Below are positions 6,980 to 7,985 of a stretch of DNA of 7,985 bases, in pieces. Below the pieces are notes generated by a model. It saw nothing but the letters and a program-made list of their open reading frames with translations, was not told the origin of the DNA and did no database searches. The stretch comes from Lachnospiraceae bacterium (lineage in GTDB: Bacteria > Bacillota > Clostridia > Lachnospirales > Lachnospiraceae): assembly GCA_017964055.1 (NCBI GenBank), contig JAGCSS010000273.1:1-7985 (forward strand). Reading direction: 5' to 3'. The translations under genes and the position numbers were made by a program. Numbering within the stretch: the first letter of the stretch is position 1; each line of letters starts with the position of its first letter.

Positions 6980-7024
6980 GAGAGGGGCCGCTGCACTTAC
7001 AAAGTGCGGCGGCCTTTCTCTTTA
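6980..7024 (+). terminator. Intrinsic terminator of the adhE-hydrogenase operon
   Basis: A hairpin begins 12 bases after the hydrogenase stop. The left arm 6980-6998 pairs with 7002-7020 over 19 base pairs, three of them G-U, around an ACA loop at 6999-7001, with a GC-rich middle (GGCCGC against GCGGCC). Only a short, interrupted T run follows (TTTATATA from 7021), so termination may lean on stem stability. No further gene of the operon follows and a new promoter begins about 35 bases later, which fits an operon end. Confidence 0.85.
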
Positions 7025-7056
7025 TATACCGTCCGGAAAAAAGTTTTAAAAAGGGG

Positions 7057-7085
7057 TTGACATATTATCAATATGATAATAACAT
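7057..7085 (+). promoter_or_regulatory. Sigma-A type promoter for the SPFH gene
   Basis: A perfect TTGACA -35 (7057-7062) is followed after 17 bases by TAACAT (7080-7085) as the -10, which matches TATAAT at four of six positions. An A/T-rich stretch at 7035-7053 upstream could act as an UP element. Transcription would start near 7092, giving a leader of about 80 bases before the ATG at 7172. The region between terminator and gene is much richer in A and T than the coding sequence around it. The -10 is the weaker half of the call. Confidence 0.75.
7063..7081. promoter_or_regulatory. Palindromic operator 1, within the promoter spacer
   Basis: TATTATCAATATGATAATA is a perfect inverted repeat with 8-base arms (TATTATCA and TGATAATA) around ATA. 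It fills the spacer between the -35 and -10 and touches the -10, so a bound dimer would block RNA polymerase. It matches operator 2 at 17 of 19 positions. The binding protein is not identifiable; no regulator gene is in view. Confidence 0.72.
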
Positions 7086-7096
7086 ATAGACACAGA

Positions 7097-7123
7097 GAGA
7101 TAATATCAAAATGATAATATCTC
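7097..7123. promoter_or_regulatory. Palindromic operator 2, downstream of the expected transcription start
   Basis: Arms GAGATAATATCA (7097-7108) and TGATAATATCTC (7112-7123) pair around AAA with one mismatch (7103 against 7117). The 19-base core at 7101-7119 differs from operator 1 at two positions only. The two centres (7072 and 7110) are 38 bases apart. Placement just after the expected start suggests a second block or cooperative binding with operator 1. An RNA hairpin role is less likely because the arms are AT-rich and the same core recurs in the promoter. Confidence 0.68.
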
Positions 7124-7171
7124 ACGAGGCAGAAATCGATGCATTTCACTCAAGCAAAAGGAGGAGAGATC

Positions 7172-7985
7172 ATGGCTATCAGGTACAGAAAATTCACACC
7201 CACAGAATATGTCATCAAGGTCAAAAACGGAAATGTTGAGGCAAAGGGGCTCGGGCTGGCACTGTTATACTCATCGCGCAGATCGAGTATTATCAGGATT
7301 CCCACGACGGCGATGGAGGTCGGGTTCACCTATGACGAGATCCTCACCAACGATTTCCAGCGCATTAATGTGCAGGGCGATCTGAGCTATGTAATAGAGG
7401 ATTACGACAGGATATCGAAGGTTGTTGATTATACCTATCAGGAGAACGAGGCGCAGTACCAACAGACCTGCAGGGAGGCGGGCGAGGCGATAGCAAAGCA
7501 GCTGCTCAATATCACAAAGGTTCACACGACGAAGTTCATTTCGGGCAGAGACGTGCGCAGCGTTGTCAGATGCGCGAATGAGCTGGCGGATATCCTGAAA
7601 GACGCTTTCGAAGCAGACGAGACCTTAAAGTGCTTCGGCATCAGGATAATCAATGTATCCGTTCTTGCCATCACGCCCCAGATCGAGACGCGAAAGGCTC
7701 TTGAAGCCGCCACGCGCGAGGAGATACTGCGACAGCAGGACGATGCGATCTATCTGAGGCGCAACGCTGCGATCGAACAGGAGCGCAAGATCAAGGAAAA
7801 CGAACTCGATACCGAGATCAAGGTTGCGGAAAAGGACAAGCAGCGCAGGGAAAAGGAAATGGAAACAAAAAAGATGCTTCAGGAGAAGCAGGCTCAGCTC
7901 GCTGCGGAAAAGGTCAAAAATGACATCGCTCTCGAGGAAGAACGCGGCAAGCTCGTCGATCTCACGACCGAAAACGAACGCAAGC
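7172..7985 (+). CDS. SPFH/band-7 domain protein without membrane anchor (3' truncated by window)
   Basis: The frame stays open for 271 codons to the window edge. The ATG follows AAGGAGG (7158-7164) with a 7-base spacer. Residues about 10-175 resemble an SPFH/band-7 domain (stomatin, prohibitin, flotillin family): a beta-rich start with YVIKVKNGNV, then IIRIPTTAMEVGFTYDEILTND, a VQGDLSYVI strand and a later ISVLAITP-like strand (VSVLAITP, about 162-169). From about 175 the sequence is highly charged and rich in Glu, Lys, Gln, Arg and Ala with no helix breakers, as in the long coiled-coil tail of flotillin-like proteins. Unlike most SPFH proteins there is no N-terminal hydrophobic segment, so it is probably cytosolic or peripherally bound. 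SPFH proteins usually form large ring or cage assemblies; its role here is unknown. It is transcribed separately from the hydrogenase operon, from a promoter with two palindromic operators. Confidence 0.82.
   Translation, partial: MAIRYRKFTPTEYVIKVKNGNVEAKGLGLALLYSSRRSSIIRIPTTAMEVGFTYDEILTNDFQRINVQGDLSYVIEDYDRISKVVDYTYQENEAQYQQTCREAGEAIAKQLLNITKVHTTKFISGRDVRSVVRCANELADILKDAFEADETLKCFGIRIINVSVLAITPQIETRKALEAATREEILRQQDDAIYLRRNAAIEQERKIKENELDTEIKVAEKDKQRREKEMETKKMLQEKQAQLAAEKVKNDIALEEERGKLVDLTTENERK

Noticed and set aside
7021..7056. Possible small gene or riboswitch between the terminator and the promoter
   Set aside because: Only 36 A/T-rich bases, no ribosome binding site and no structured element; it is better read as upstream promoter sequence.
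7063..7123. Fur or PerR box
   Set aside because: GATAAT hexamers are present, but the half-sites point outward with a 3-base centre (ATTATCA-N3-TGATAAT), the reverse of the usual 7-1-7 Fur layout, and nothing nearby concerns iron uptake or peroxide.
7111..7245. Short open frame starting at ATG 7111 ahead of the SPFH gene
   Set aside because: It is out of frame with the SPFH gene, has no ribosome binding site, starts inside the second palindrome and overlaps the SPFH coding sequence.

Overview
The window looks like chromosome from a strictly anaerobic, fermentative Firmicute of the class Clostridia, probably a gut or rumen relative of the Ruminococcaceae or Lachnospiraceae. The evidence is strong AAGGAGG-type ribosome binding sites, very tight gene packing, a bifunctional AdhE, and two different [FeFe]-hydrogenase proteins. 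Genus cannot be assigned by reading alone. There are no RNA genes, insertion sequences, CRISPR arrays or gene-free stretches over 300 bases.

Bases 1-6968 read as one plus-strand operon of six genes with junctions of +14, +18, +3, -8 and +11 bases. In order they are: the C-terminal two thirds of AdhE (acetaldehyde/alcohol dehydrogenase, open at the left edge); an aminoglycoside-phosphotransferase-fold kinase of unknown substrate; an 80-residue thioredoxin-like [2Fe-2S] protein; a sensory group C [FeFe]-hydrogenase (HydS) ending in a PAS domain and a helical tail; a SpoIIE/PP2C-type phosphatase with an unassigned C-terminal domain, overlapping HydS by 8 bases; and a group B-type, ferredoxin-rich [FeFe]-hydrogenase. 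A strong hairpin terminator at 6980-7024 closes the operon.

My reading is that this is a hydrogen- or redox-sensing control module transcribed with the two electron sinks it may govern. AdhE disposes of NADH electrons as ethanol, and the group B enzyme probably disposes of ferredoxin electrons as H2. HydS has an intact H-cluster ligand set but has lost several residues of the catalytic proton path. It has no kinase domain of its own, so its output probably passes to the phosphatase next to it. The APH-fold kinase upstream is a candidate for the opposing activity. The target of this phospho-switch is unknown. The kinase-phosphatase pairing is inference.

Bases 6969-7171 hold the terminator and then an AT-rich promoter region with a perfect TTGACA -35. 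Two near-identical palindromes (17 of 19 positions) lie there, one filling the -35/-10 spacer and one just downstream of the expected transcription start. They control a separate gene at 7172, a band-7/SPFH protein without a membrane segment that runs off the right edge in a long charged coiled coil.
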